41,687 nucleotides of DNA. Origin: a virus. Below are positions 25,701 to 32,476 of the stretch, in pieces. The notes beneath the pieces were generated by a model. That model saw only the letters and a list, made by a program, of their open reading frames with translations, was not told the origin of the DNA and did not search any database. The DNA is taken from positions 1 through 41,687 of IMG/VR virus record IMGVR_UViG_3300025889_000255. One strand, 5' to 3'. The position numbers and the translations under genes are program-made. Each line of letters starts with the position of its first letter. Position 1 is the first letter of the stretch.

Positions 25701-26027
25701 TTACTTCCACTCTTTATAACCTGTTCTCAAACCTCTTACAACGTCACGTAATTTACGTGCCTTCGGTGTTCTTCCTAATTGTTGATATTTACTTTGGATT
25801 GAACCTAAAGTCTTTAGAGCGTCCTTTAATTCGTTGTCAACGTCTGACTCGTTTAATGGTTTATTTTTAATTTCTTCTGCTAATGGTTTAGAATAATGCT
25901 CTACATTATCTTTCTGAACTTGCTCAATATCCTTGCCTGTCATAAATAATTCAGAACCGCCTGAAGCGATTTCATCCTTACTAACCTTATTAACCGTTTC
26001 CTTCTTAGTTGTTTTCTTCTTAGCCAT
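25701..26027 (-). CDS. unknown protein next to terL
   Basis: A 108-residue, Lys/Glu-rich protein (MAKKKTTKKETVNKVSKDE to GYKEWK). Mostly helical, no membrane segment. It lies between terL and the tail-chaperone-like gene; a head or tail assembly role is only suggested by position. A 160-bp spacer separates it from terL. Confidence 0.55.
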   Translation of the reverse strand: MAKKKTTKKETVNKVSKDEIASGGSELFMTGKDIEQVQKDNVEHYSKPLAEEIKNKPLNESDVDNELKDALKTLGSIQSKYQQLGRTPKARKLRDVVRGLRTGYKEWK

Positions 26028-26189
26028 GATTTTATGATTTTGTTAAAAGTTAATTATGTTTTACCGGTGTTTTGTGTGACTTCACCCTCTGAATTTTGAG
26101 GATTTCGCAATATAATTCTTTTTTATGGAATTAATTAGATGAGATTTTAACATGTTCCTTCGTTTGTCTGCACTAATATAATAAATTTT
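26028..26189. other. spacer between terL and the next gene
   Basis: About 160 bases between the terL stop and the ATG at 26027. It contains only frames of 16 and 23 codons and a weak CCTC/GAGG hairpin near 26085. I see no convincing promoter or terminator. It is the longest non-coding stretch of the late region. Confidence 0.5.
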
Positions 26190-27444
26190 CTAAGCATATG
26201 CATTTATTCTGCCTACTGGTTTTCCAATTTTATTTAAACAAACATACCTAACAGCGTCTATCCCGTGGTTAAATCGGTCTATTGGTTTGTTAATAACATT
26301 ACCATCTTTGTCTGATTGCCATGTATAATTCCTAAATTCCTTGATTAGATTAGTTGAGCGTTTAGTTATATTGATCTTATACCTTTTCATTATATCAATA
26401 CCGTTCATGATACTGTCCTTTCCTTTGTGTGCACCCTTTATAAACCATCCCATACGGTGCAATTCCTCAATACTCTTTGGTTCTGCTGAATCTGCTATTA
26501 TCTGAGAACGTCTATTCAATCCAATATCCTTGTACTTATTACTTAAATCACCATTCGTCAAGCCTCTATCGTATAGTAATTCGTCAAGCCATAACTCACC
26601 ATTTGCATAAGTAACGTCTATTAATGTTGATGGATCGTTTGTAAATCCAAAGTCTTGGCCGTACGCTTTCCATTTATACTCTGTAGGCATATCATCTACT
26701 ATAACAAAATTACTTAGCACCAATCCTTCCAACATCCCTACTTCACCAAGTCCGTAAACCCTCCACCAATTAACATCACTTTTACGCGCTTCAATTGATT
26801 TAATAATCTCAGGTGCTAAAGCATCATTATCTAAGTATGTCGTTTTTAAAAACGCCGTATCTGGCCTTGTAATAACTTTCTCATGCGCCCAAAAGCTTGA
26901 CACCGGATTATAATCTAAATAAACTCTTTTCTTTGTTCTAACCTCTAACTGGTTGAATGATTCATATGAGGTATTATTACACTCATTCATAAACAATATA
27001 TCCCTACGCGCACCCCTTAGTTTTGCGTGGTCATCAACTGAGAAAAATTCAATCACCGAGTTATTGACCTGATAAGTATTGTTTGTTTTGTTGTGATTAT
27101 CCCTTACATATAAGTCATTCTCCTTTAGTATGTTGAAAAAGTCACGCATTGCCCCCCTTCTTAAATGTGGCATACTCTCAGACACCACAGAAGTTAATAG
27201 GCCGTCAACGTTATTAGATATAAAATAAAGGTTTTGTAGTATTGAATAAGTCACGCATTGCCCCCCTTCTTAAATGTGGCATACTCTCAGACACCACAGA
27301 AGTTAATAGGCCGTCAACGTTATTAGATATAAAATAAAGGTTTTGTAGTATTGAATAAGTCTTACCGGAGCTAGTGCCGCCTTGAGAGACGTTAATTCGT
27401 GCGTTTAATTCCTTGTGTTTCCAGAATGATTTGGTAAATATCAT
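26190..27444 (-). pseudogene. terL: terminase large subunit, split by a 109-bp duplication
   Basis: The packaging ATPase-nuclease. The N-terminal fragment (27214-27444) has the Walker A loop VSQGGTSSGKTYSIL. The C-terminal fragment (26190-27254) has the Walker B-like DILFMNEC and the nuclease residues in YGQDFGFTND, IIADSAEP and FNHGIDAVRY. The frame is broken because bases 27141-27249 are repeated exactly as 27250-27358; 109 is not a multiple of 3. Removing one copy restores a 381-residue protein. A GTG at 27254 could start the C-terminal part, but it lacks Walker A. The duplication may be real, or an assembly or read-merging error. Confidence 0.85.
27141..27358. repeat. perfect 109-bp tandem duplication inside terL
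   Basis: Copy 1 is 27141-27249 and copy 2 is 27250-27358; they are identical. The junctions are GAAAAAGTC and GAATAAGTC on one side and AAGTCACGC versus AAGTCTTAC on the other, with a shared AAGTC that could have primed slippage. The duplication shifts the reading frame. Confidence 0.95.
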
Positions 27445-27899
27445 AAATCCTTACCGATACTGTTTAAATCGTTTAGTTCTTCTTTAGAATTGACTATTAT
27501 ATTAATCCCTTTACCTGTTATTTCTTGCTCTATCTTATCACCGTATTTTTTAGGGTTCATCTTGCCTATTTTCCACTTTACAGCATCGTATTTCAATCTT
27601 TGGTGCTGTATTTTTCCAGTGTCAACTCTTGTTATTGTATTCCCTTGTTCGTCCGTTATCGTGTAACTACAATCTTCGTTAACAATATCATCTATTTCAT
27701 CAAATTTTAAGTGCGCCCTCACATTTAAAACGCGCGCGTATTGTTTTGCTTTCTCTATATCTTCCTCTATCCAACTAAAGAACGTTGATGAGCTGGGCAT
27801 GTCGTCTCCTTTTAATATTTTCCTTATTGGTTCTCCTTGTGCTATTGCTTCACATGCTCTGTTTACTATCTCTGTCTTTTGTTTGTCGCTGTATGCCAT
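27441..27899 (-). CDS. terS: terminase small subunit
   Basis: A 152-residue protein. The N-terminus has a helix-turn-helix (IVNRACEAIAQGEPIRKIL, SSSTFFSWIEED), followed by a helical oligomerisation region and a C-terminal part with KWKIGKMNPKKYGDKIE. This is the layout of Sf6-gp1-like small terminases, which recognise the packaging site. It overlaps the terL start by 4 bases. The headful mechanism of this family agrees with a circular assembly. Confidence 0.75.
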   Translation of the reverse strand: MAYSDKQKTEIVNRACEAIAQGEPIRKILKGDDMPSSSTFFSWIEEDIEKAKQYARVLNVRAHLKFDEIDDIVNEDCSYTITDEQGNTITRVDTGKIQHQRLKYDAVKWKIGKMNPKKYGDKIEQEITGKGINIIVNSKEELNDLNSIGKDL

Positions 27900-28258
27900 T
27901 AGTTCGCTATTTTAGAATTGTTCTTATAATTTCTCCAAGTTTCGATTAAATCATTTCGCGCATCTATTATTTTGGCGGCATGTTTTATTTTAGGTAAAAT
28001 TTCAGATAATTTATGATCGTCTTCAAGATCAGGCCCTTGGTACTCTTTATCCCCGTTAATAAGCCTAACTATATATCCATCATATTGTTTATCATGCAGA
28101 TACATGTAAAATTCTCTCCCTTTATCTGATAATTGAAAGTGGACATAAAATTTAAGGATGGGTCTTACTCCGTCTATTCGTTCAAATGAAATATCGCTTA
28201 TGCTGATTATTTTATCTAAGTCAATATGTTTGTCTAAACATTTATAAATCGCTTCCAT
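27899..28258 (-). CDS. unknown protein before terS
   Basis: A 119-residue protein (MEAIYKCLDKHIDLDKIISI to NNSKIAN) with an alternating helix/strand pattern. Its end (AATAGCGAACTAATGG) is shared with the end of a tiny upstream gene, see the repeat entry at 28529-28546. Starts at ATG 28258 after a TAATG overlap with a small membrane frame. No family recognised. Confidence 0.6.
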   Translation of the reverse strand: MEAIYKCLDKHIDLDKIISISDISFERIDGVRPILKFYVHFQLSDKGREFYMYLHDKQYDGYIVRLINGDKEYQGPDLEDDHKLSEILPKIKHAAKIIDARNDLIETWRNYKNNSKIAN

Positions 28259-28382
28259 TATAAAAAGGTTTTAATTAATTTACTTACCCAATAATACACT
28301 CCCGATCCTATTAAAAACATTGTTACAGCTCCCAATACTGTCCATATTGAGCTGTCTTTAATTTATTAATTAGTCTTCTCAT
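28258..28382 (-). pseudogene. small membrane peptide with an apparent one-base frameshift
   Basis: From ATG 28382 the frame reads MRRLINKLK and then leaves the hydrophobic frame. One base further back, it continues KDSSIWTVLGAVTMFLIGSG and VYYWVSKLIKTFL to a stop that overlaps the next ATG as TAATG. Adding one A to the AAA at the join would give a 41-residue single-span peptide with basic ends. It may be a sequencing indel in a homopolymer, a real mutation, or an alternative ATT start at 28362. Confidence 0.45.
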
Positions 28383-28531
28383 TAGTTAGCGCTTATATTA
28401 GTTTCAATTCTTACATAATGTGTACTACATTCTGCACTCCACTTAAACCCCTTAGATATACTTTTTTCGATATAATCTAAGGTAGAAAATGATAATATTA
28501 ATTTAGGATATGTCTTTGTTTGTTGTTCCAT
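28382..28531 (-). CDS. small unknown protein
   Basis: Forty-nine residues, MEQQTKTYPKLILSFSTLDY to NISAN. The stop (TAA) overlaps the next ATG as TAATG, and the start uses the same overlap form with the upstream gene's end, so it is probably translated. No family recognised. Confidence 0.55.
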   Translation of the reverse strand: MEQQTKTYPKLILSFSTLDYIEKSISKGFKWSAECSTHYVRIETNISAN

Positions 28532-28546
28532 TAGTTCGCTATTCTA
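28529..28546 (-). repeat. short junction repeat shared with 27897-27914
   Basis: On the minus strand AATAGCGAACTAATGG occurs here and again at the start of terS (27897-27912). In both places it contains the end of one gene and the ATG of the next. A shared junction of this size suggests module exchange or duplication at gene borders. Confidence 0.5.
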
Positions 28547-28643
28547 TTTCTTGTCCACAGCAATCGAAAGCTTTTTGTATTATCTCAAATTCCACGAACT
28601 TAGGATATGTTGCTTGCTTTACTATGTCGTCTATAGATTTCAT
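28539..28643 (-). CDS. tiny unknown protein
   Basis: Thirty-four residues (MKSIDDIVKQATYPKF to CCGQEIE). Context and the shared junction suggest it is real. Function unknown. Confidence 0.4.
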   Translation of the reverse strand: MKSIDDIVKQATYPKFVEFEIIQKAFDCCGQEIE

Positions 28644-28662
28644 TTATACTAATTTACGAAAT

Positions 28663-28719
28663 TTATTTTAGAATGTTTTCGTTTACGTATTCTTGCCAAT
28701 CTATTTCGTCGGGTATCAT
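28663..28719 (-). CDS. possible 18-residue peptide
   Basis: MIPDEIDWQEYVNENILK. It sits in the 28259-28750 stretch of tiny frames and may be a leader or a chance frame. Listed for completeness. Confidence 0.2.
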   Translation of the reverse strand: MIPDEIDWQEYVNENILK

Positions 28720-28750
28720 CTTTCCTTTTTGTTGAGGTTAACAATATGGT

Positions 28751-29062
28751 TTAAAATTCAGAGGTGCAGATAATATCTATGATAGTGTTTTGATCTGCAT
28801 ATTCTTGAAATGTCATTTGTATTTTGTAGCCGTTGATATAGCCATCTTCTTCTGTTTTATCCTCACTATACTCATTAGGATCAACAATAAATTTGTCTTT
28901 CCACTCAGATTGCGGTATATCAATTATGTTAATATCATCTAAATCAGATTCAATACATCCTGTATGGCGCATGTAAAATTCTTTAGCATCCTCCATGTCT
29001 TTGGCGTAAATCCAATCAGTAGGGAATGCGTTTTCTTGTGATTCAAATTCGAATATTTTCAT
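28751..29062 (-). CDS. unknown acidic protein
   Basis: A 103-residue acidic protein (MKIFEFESQENAFPTDWIYA to DIICTSEF). Has EFYMRHTGCIESDLDDIN and a C-terminal beta/alpha part (YKIQMTFQEYADQNTI). No family recognised; single gene in a region of small phage-specific genes. Confidence 0.55.
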   Translation of the reverse strand: MKIFEFESQENAFPTDWIYAKDMEDAKEFYMRHTGCIESDLDDINIIDIPQSEWKDKFIVDPNEYSEDKTEEDGYINGYKIQMTFQEYADQNTIIDIICTSEF

Positions 29063-29092
29063 CCTTTCTTTGTTTAGGGTGTTAGGGTTTGG

Positions 29093-29341
29093 TTAATAAA
29101 AATCACTCTGTTTTATTTTCTCATTATTACTATTCAATACGCCTATTTTCATGAGGTAATCTTTTGCATTGACATTAATTTTACGGCAAAATTGATCGTA
29201 TAGACTATTAGTTTTATAATCATAGTAACACCACCAATAATTATCTGTATTAAAAACCATCAAAGTATCTCTTTTTTCAAATGTTATATCTTGTTTTTTA
29301 TTCGGGTCTAATCTTTTTAAACTTTTAGGTATATCTTCCAT
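29093..29341 (-). CDS. unknown protein
   Basis: An 82-residue protein (MEDIPKSLKRLDPNKKQDIT to IKQSDFY) rich in Tyr and Trp near the middle (DNYWWCYYDYKTNSLYDQF). Lies 193 bases downstream of the DnaA-like gene at 29535, with the candidate structured RNA in the gap. No family recognised. Confidence 0.55.
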   Translation of the reverse strand: MEDIPKSLKRLDPNKKQDITFEKRDTLMVFNTDNYWWCYYDYKTNSLYDQFCRKINVNAKDYLMKIGVLNSNNEKIKQSDFY

Positions 29342-29534
29342 TCTATTAGGGTTTATTCTTTGTTAGATGTTATTTAATTAGTTTAAATCCGTTGTTTTCA
29401 ATTTCCCATCGCCAGTAAAAAGCAAGTAGGGCGACACCGCGACAGTGAATTCTCCGAAAGGAGACACCCTACTTATTGCTTTATGGTCGATAAAATTTTT
29501 CATGTTTTCGCGGTGTTAATGTAAATATACTTAA
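29342..29534. other. 193-bp non-coding region with structured element
   Basis: No frame of note on either strand. It holds the three-way-junction element at 29419-29482 and an extra inverted copy of the 9-mer ACACCGCGA (29434-29442) as TCGCGGTGT (29508-29516), which could pair with it and break the small hairpin P2. It follows the stop of a DnaA-like gene. Confidence 0.7.
29419..29482 (-). ncRNA. candidate three-way-junction RNA or replication structure
   Basis: Base pairing predicted by eye: P1 AAAGCA/TGCTTT plus AGTAGGG/CCCTACT with a 3-nt bulge (29419-29431 and 29467-29482); P2 CACCG/CAGTG around CGA (29435-29447); P3 TCTCC/GGAGA around GAAA (29451-29464). In the minus strand P2 pairs fully with one G-U, which favours a minus-strand RNA; P3's C(GAAA)G tetraloop favours the plus strand. 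It could be an RNA or a DNA cruciform near an origin. Confidence 0.45.
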
Positions 29535-29990
29535 TTATTTCTTATTTCTCTCATAAACATCGTATTGATTACTTAAAATTTTTTCAACCTCCGCAAATGG
29601 TTTAGAAAATTCAATCTTTCCTTTAGTAGAATGAAGTAATTGAGGTACTTTTCTTACCGCGTGGATTACTGTAGAATGATCCATAGCCTTACCGTTAACA
29701 ACAAAATAATAACCTATACCCTCATATGTCATTCTAGCATTAACATAAAGTAAATATTTCACAGCAAATCTGATATAAATACATTCTCTTTTTCTGGTAA
29801 ACCTCTTGTTTTCAGTTACTTTTAATACATCTATAGGGTTTTGTTTGAAAATCAAGCAACATACGTTCAAAATGTTTTCGAAATTATAAGGGTCTATTAG
29901 TGAATAACTTCGTGTTTTAGATTCGCTTTTTTCTTTTACTTTTACTTTGAAATTAGACGGTTTTTGTTGGGTTAAAATTGTCAAATTCAT
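29535..29990 (-). CDS. DnaA domain-IV-like DNA-binding protein
   Basis: A 151-residue protein. The C-terminal half has RFAVKYLLYVNARMTYEGIG and KAMDHSTVIHAVRKVPQ. DHSTVIHA closely matches the DnaA-box-recognition helix of bacterial DnaA (usual form DHTTVLHA). The protein has no AAA+ part, so it would only bind DNA. A role in recognising a phage origin or regulating host DnaA is likely. Confidence 0.7.
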   Translation of the reverse strand: MNLTILTQQKPSNFKVKVKEKSESKTRSYSLIDPYNFENILNVCCLIFKQNPIDVLKVTENKRFTRKRECIYIRFAVKYLLYVNARMTYEGIGYYFVVNGKAMDHSTVIHAVRKVPQLLHSTKGKIEFSKPFAEVEKILSNQYDVYERNKK

Positions 29991-30018
29991 CTCTATTTGG
30001 TTTATGGGTTAAATAATG

Positions 30019-30048
30019 TGTCTCAGCTGGTTACTGGGACATTTTTTT
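30019..30048 (+). terminator. terminator-like hairpin on plus strand
   Basis: TGTCTCAG, a 7-nt loop, CTGGGACA and seven T residues on the plus strand, just after the minus-strand stop at 30047. No plus-strand gene precedes it. It may stop antisense transcription or be used as a structured leader of the DnaA-like gene. Confidence 0.5.
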
Positions 30049-30304
30049 ATACTCGCTTCCATCCTAGAAAAACTTCAATTTCATCTCTAGTTTGTGGGTT
30101 TAATTCCCAAGTATCTACTTGGTCGTAATTTTCGCATATAACCATTCTTAATAATTGTTTTGCTTCTTTTAATCTCTTATCCTGTTGTTTTGTATTAACC
30201 TCCTTTGCGTAGGCTTCTGCAAATTTTGTCATTGCTTTAATAACTTTTGGATGTTCTGTGTATATTAATCCAGCAGTTTCATATAAAATTTCTTCTTTTG
30301 TCAT
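30047..30304 (-). CDS. unknown protein
   Basis: An 85-residue charged protein (MTKEEILYETAGLIYTEHPK to VFLGWKRV). The second half has ENYDQVDTWELNPQTRDEI. Lies 57 bases from the DnaA-like gene. No family recognised. Confidence 0.55.
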   Translation of the reverse strand: MTKEEILYETAGLIYTEHPKVIKAMTKFAEAYAKEVNTKQQDKRLKEAKQLLRMVICENYDQVDTWELNPQTRDEIEVFLGWKRV

Positions 30305-30360
30305 TGTTTCTATTTATTTAATTTTGTTAATAATTCTACGCAACTAATCTTATCTCAAAC

Positions 30361-30371
30361 GTTAGCACACA
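30361..30371. repeat. left end of an array-type unit (GTTAGCACAC)
   Basis: GTTAGCACACA at 30361-30371. The right end of the same unit is GTGTGCTGAC at 30561-30570, its inverted copy with one mismatch. The small gene 30372-30542 lies between them. The same arrangement is found in the array at 39.7-41.6 kb, about 9 kb away. Confidence 0.6.
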
Positions 30372-30542
30372 TTAAAGGTGGTCAATCTCTATTTCGTGCC
30401 ATTTTTTACCATCAGTAGTATATTTGTTTTCTACTAAATCATAGACTATCATTTCTAAATCAGCATTAAAGTGATTTTCAGCCTCAAACCATTTAGTTAA
30501 AAATGGCGAGTAAGTTTCTTTTGTTGTTATTAAGTATCTCAT
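30372..30542 (-). CDS. small unknown protein (isolated array-type unit)
   Basis: Fifty-six residues, MRYLITTKETYSPFLTKWFE to EIEIDHL. Enclosed by GTTAGCACAC and GTGTGCTGAC. The stop codon lies 2 bases inside the left repeat, as in the other units. No family recognised; the central NADLEMIVYDLVENKY is helical by composition. Confidence 0.65.
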   Translation of the reverse strand: MRYLITTKETYSPFLTKWFEAENHFNADLEMIVYDLVENKYTTDGKKWHEIEIDHL

Positions 30543-30560
30543 ATTTTCAAATTAATTAAC

Positions 30561-30614
30561 GTGTGCTGACAAGGTGTAAAAAAACATTGAAACGTTTTTT
30601 ATTTTGGTGTTAGC
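30561..30614. repeat. attC-like hairpin
   Basis: Plus strand: GTGTGCTGACAAGGTGTAAAAA at one end and TTTTTATTTTGGTGTTAGC at the other (30561-30614), around a loop of about 10 nt (CATTGAAACG). The right end TTTTTTATTTTGGTGTTAGC follows the same pattern TTTTATTnGG(R)TSGTTAGC seen at 126, 384, 39761 and 40670. Closely follows the stop codon of the HNH gene. Confidence 0.6.
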
Positions 30615-30616
30615 AA

Positions 30617-30850
30617 TCATAGGTTTTTAAGGTGTATTTCCCTTGCTTTTTCGTTAAATTCTTTTGATTCATGGCACTTTACATGGCATTCGCGGCAAAC
30701 ACCTATTAAGTTTTCAATTACGTTTTTTCCTTTTCCTCTACCGTCAATATGATGAACGTCAATACATTTTTTGTTATCAATTTCGCATGGTATCCAATCA
30801 TCAATACCGTATCCGAAATAATCCATATAAACTTTAGTGTGCTTCTGCAT
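30617..30850 (-). CDS. HNH endonuclease
   Basis: A 77-residue protein. CIDVHHIDGRGKGKNVIENL and VCRECHVKCHE give the HNH core (HH, N, H) with Cys pairs for structural zinc. Phage HNH proteins next to RusA often support replication, packaging or recombination. Start overlaps the RusA gene end (30834). The attC-like hairpin begins right after its stop. Confidence 0.75.
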   Translation of the reverse strand: MQKHTKVYMDYFGYGIDDWIPCEIDNKKCIDVHHIDGRGKGKNVIENLIGVCRECHVKCHESKEFNEKAREIHLKNL

Positions 30851-31166
30851 AATGCTCTATATCAAATTGAATAAATTCTTCTCCCTTCTTAACTTTAACC
30901 TTTTTGATATTAATCTCAAATATGTACCGATCATCAAAATTATAACGCTTGCATAAGATATCTTGAAACGGCTTTACCGGGTTATCAATATCACTGCTTA
31001 AACTCATACCGAATACATACGATATCTTATACGGTGGTTTTGGCACTTTAGCGGTCGGTAGTGTGTATAACAATTCTTTTTCATAGGATTTGTACACTTG
31101 GGTTTTAAATCGCTTGCCCTGCCAAACTTTGTTTACGCTTAATGGCTTTATTTTGATTGTGTGCAT
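30834..31166 (-). CDS. rusA: RusA-like Holliday-junction resolvase
   Basis: A 110-residue protein. IKPLSVNKVWQGKRFKTQVY and MSLSSDIDNPVKPFQDILCK match the RusA family, including the acidic residues in DIDNPVKPF that bind metal. It resolves recombination intermediates and branched replication products, acting with the RecT-type annealing protein encoded upstream at 37454-38398. Confidence 0.8.
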   Translation of the reverse strand: MHTIKIKPLSVNKVWQGKRFKTQVYKSYEKELLYTLPTAKVPKPPYKISYVFGMSLSSDIDNPVKPFQDILCKRYNFDDRYIFEINIKKVKVKKGEEFIQFDIEHYAEAH

Positions 31167-31217
31167 GTTAAATTATTTCTGGTAAATTGCTGCTTTCTTT
31201 GTCTCGTCTGTCATGGT

Positions 31218-31499
31218 TTATGGGTTTATAAAATTACCGTCAGAGTCATAATGAGACAATACATATTGCCTTAACCTGTATGATAATTTGCATGTTTTGT
31301 TTTTTATTTGAGCGTATACATCATCTAAAGTGTATTTGCCTTTCATGTAATCTAATACTGAATTCTTTTTATCTATCATCCTTCGCTGTGATGGATAAGG
31401 CTGCGAACTCCATTCATTGTCATTATCAGGATTAACATAAAACCCTTCAAATTCCTTCATGTCAGATCCGTCTTTCGATTTTCCGTAGTATATAGGCAT
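31218..31499 (-). CDS. unknown protein
   Basis: A 93-residue protein (MPIYYGKSKDGSDMKEFEGF to DGNFINP). The segment QRRMIDKKNSVLDYMKGKYT is helical and positively charged; the rest is polar. No family recognised. Located in the replication cluster, 12 bases from the second DnaA-like gene. Confidence 0.55.
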   Translation of the reverse strand: MPIYYGKSKDGSDMKEFEGFYVNPDNDNEWSSQPYPSQRRMIDKKNSVLDYMKGKYTLDDVYAQIKNKTCKLSYRLRQYVLSHYDSDGNFINP

Positions 31500-31510
31500 A
31501 ATTCACTTAT

Positions 31511-31852
31511 TTAAACTGTTAAAAAAATAGCCTTACAAGGATTACACCTTACTTTTTCGTTTTTTGGAATCAACTTTCTTAGTATAGAAACAGCTTCAGA
31601 GTTAACAACATTATCTACCTCAATAAATCCTTTCATGGTGCTTACTGCGTTATAAAAGGTTGAATGTTTTCGATTGATTAATAACATTATTTTTTTTACA
31701 GAAGCACTTAAATAAGGTCTTAACTCCTGACAACAATAACAATACATGTTTCTTGCGTACTGTATTTCATACTTTTGAGATTCGCTTTTAATATCTTCAA
31801 TTGATATTCCGGTTTTATTACTTACTGCTTTTAATATGGTTTCTGGTCTCAT
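31511..31852 (-). CDS. second DnaA domain-IV-like DNA-binding protein
   Basis: A 113-residue protein. The first half (LKAVSNKTGISIEDIKSES, YARNMYCYCCQELRPYLSAS) and LLINRKHSTFYNAVSTMKGF correspond to the DnaA box-binding fold, with KHSTFYNA in place of the DHTTV motif. Together with 29535-29990 the phage carries two such proteins. The motif is weaker here, so the assignment is less certain. Confidence 0.6.
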   Translation of the reverse strand: MRPETILKAVSNKTGISIEDIKSESQKYEIQYARNMYCYCCQELRPYLSASVKKIMLLINRKHSTFYNAVSTMKGFIEVDNVVNSEAVSILRKLIPKNEKVRCNPCKAIFLTV

Positions 31853-31864
31853 GGGTTTGGGTTT

Positions 31865-32476
31865 TTACTCTTGGTTTTTGTTTTGTTCTTGAATCTTCTT
31901 TTTTTCAATATTTTCCTGTGTGTACGTTCCTAGATTTAATTTCATCCTTTCAACGTCTAGTTTGTTTTTAGTTGATGTGCGTTCGTTTGTGTCTACTTTT
32001 TTATAATAACTGTTAGTTACTTGCTGTATGTAGCTCCTTTCTTGATCATATTTGACAATCCATTCATGTATCATTGGCCCGTCTAATCGATTAAAAGACT
32101 TCCCGTAACGACCTGCTTTTGCATTTCTAACAAATAACGCGAAGTCCTGAACTCGATAATGAAAATAATCCTTCATCAACGTTAATGTTAAATCGACTAT
32201 CTCAGCGTCTTTTAATTTCATTTCAGGGTTTACCTTGTAATAACTATTTAAATCGCTTAGAAGTGAATAAATGTACTTCCTCGTTGATTTCTTATCCTCT
32301 CTTGCAAGTGTACTAATCTGAGGCTGATCTCTTATGAGTGCCATATTTGGATTTCCATCTTTCACGTATTTATCCAACATATCGTTGAATTCAAACCTGT
32401 CCTCTTCAATCTGGCATTGCATCAATTGCTGCGAATCCTGCTGATTTTCCGTTGTTGTTAATTTGTTGTTCTGCAT
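31865..32476 (-). CDS. unknown replication-linked protein (DUF6633-like)
   Basis: A 203-residue protein. Mostly helical, with DFALFVRNAKAGRYGKSFNR and LDGPMIHEWIVKYDQERSYI, which resembles an unnamed Bacteroidota family usually encoded beside phage and plasmid replication proteins. It overlaps the winged-helix gene by 71 bases. A helicase-loader function is possible but not shown. Confidence 0.55.
   Translation of the reverse strand: MQNNKLTTTENQQDSQQLMQCQIEEDRFEFNDMLDKYVKDGNPNMALIRDQPQISTLAREDKKSTRKYIYSLLSDLNSYYKVNPEMKLKDAEIVDLTLTLMKDYFHYRVQDFALFVRNAKAGRYGKSFNRLDGPMIHEWIVKYDQERSYIQQVTNSYYKKVDTNERTSTKNKLDVERMKLNLGTYTQENIEKKKIQEQNKNQE

Noticed and set aside
29419-29482. Possible hammerhead ribozyme
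   Set aside because: The CUGAUGA and GAAA...GUC core arrangement is missing; only a GAAA loop is present.
29342-29534. Origin of replication with DnaA boxes
   Set aside because: No TTATCCACA-like boxes found by eye; only the structure and context hint at an origin.
30019-30048. Evidence of a plus-strand operon
   Set aside because: Although a plus-strand terminator form exists here, no plus-strand gene with support lies upstream.
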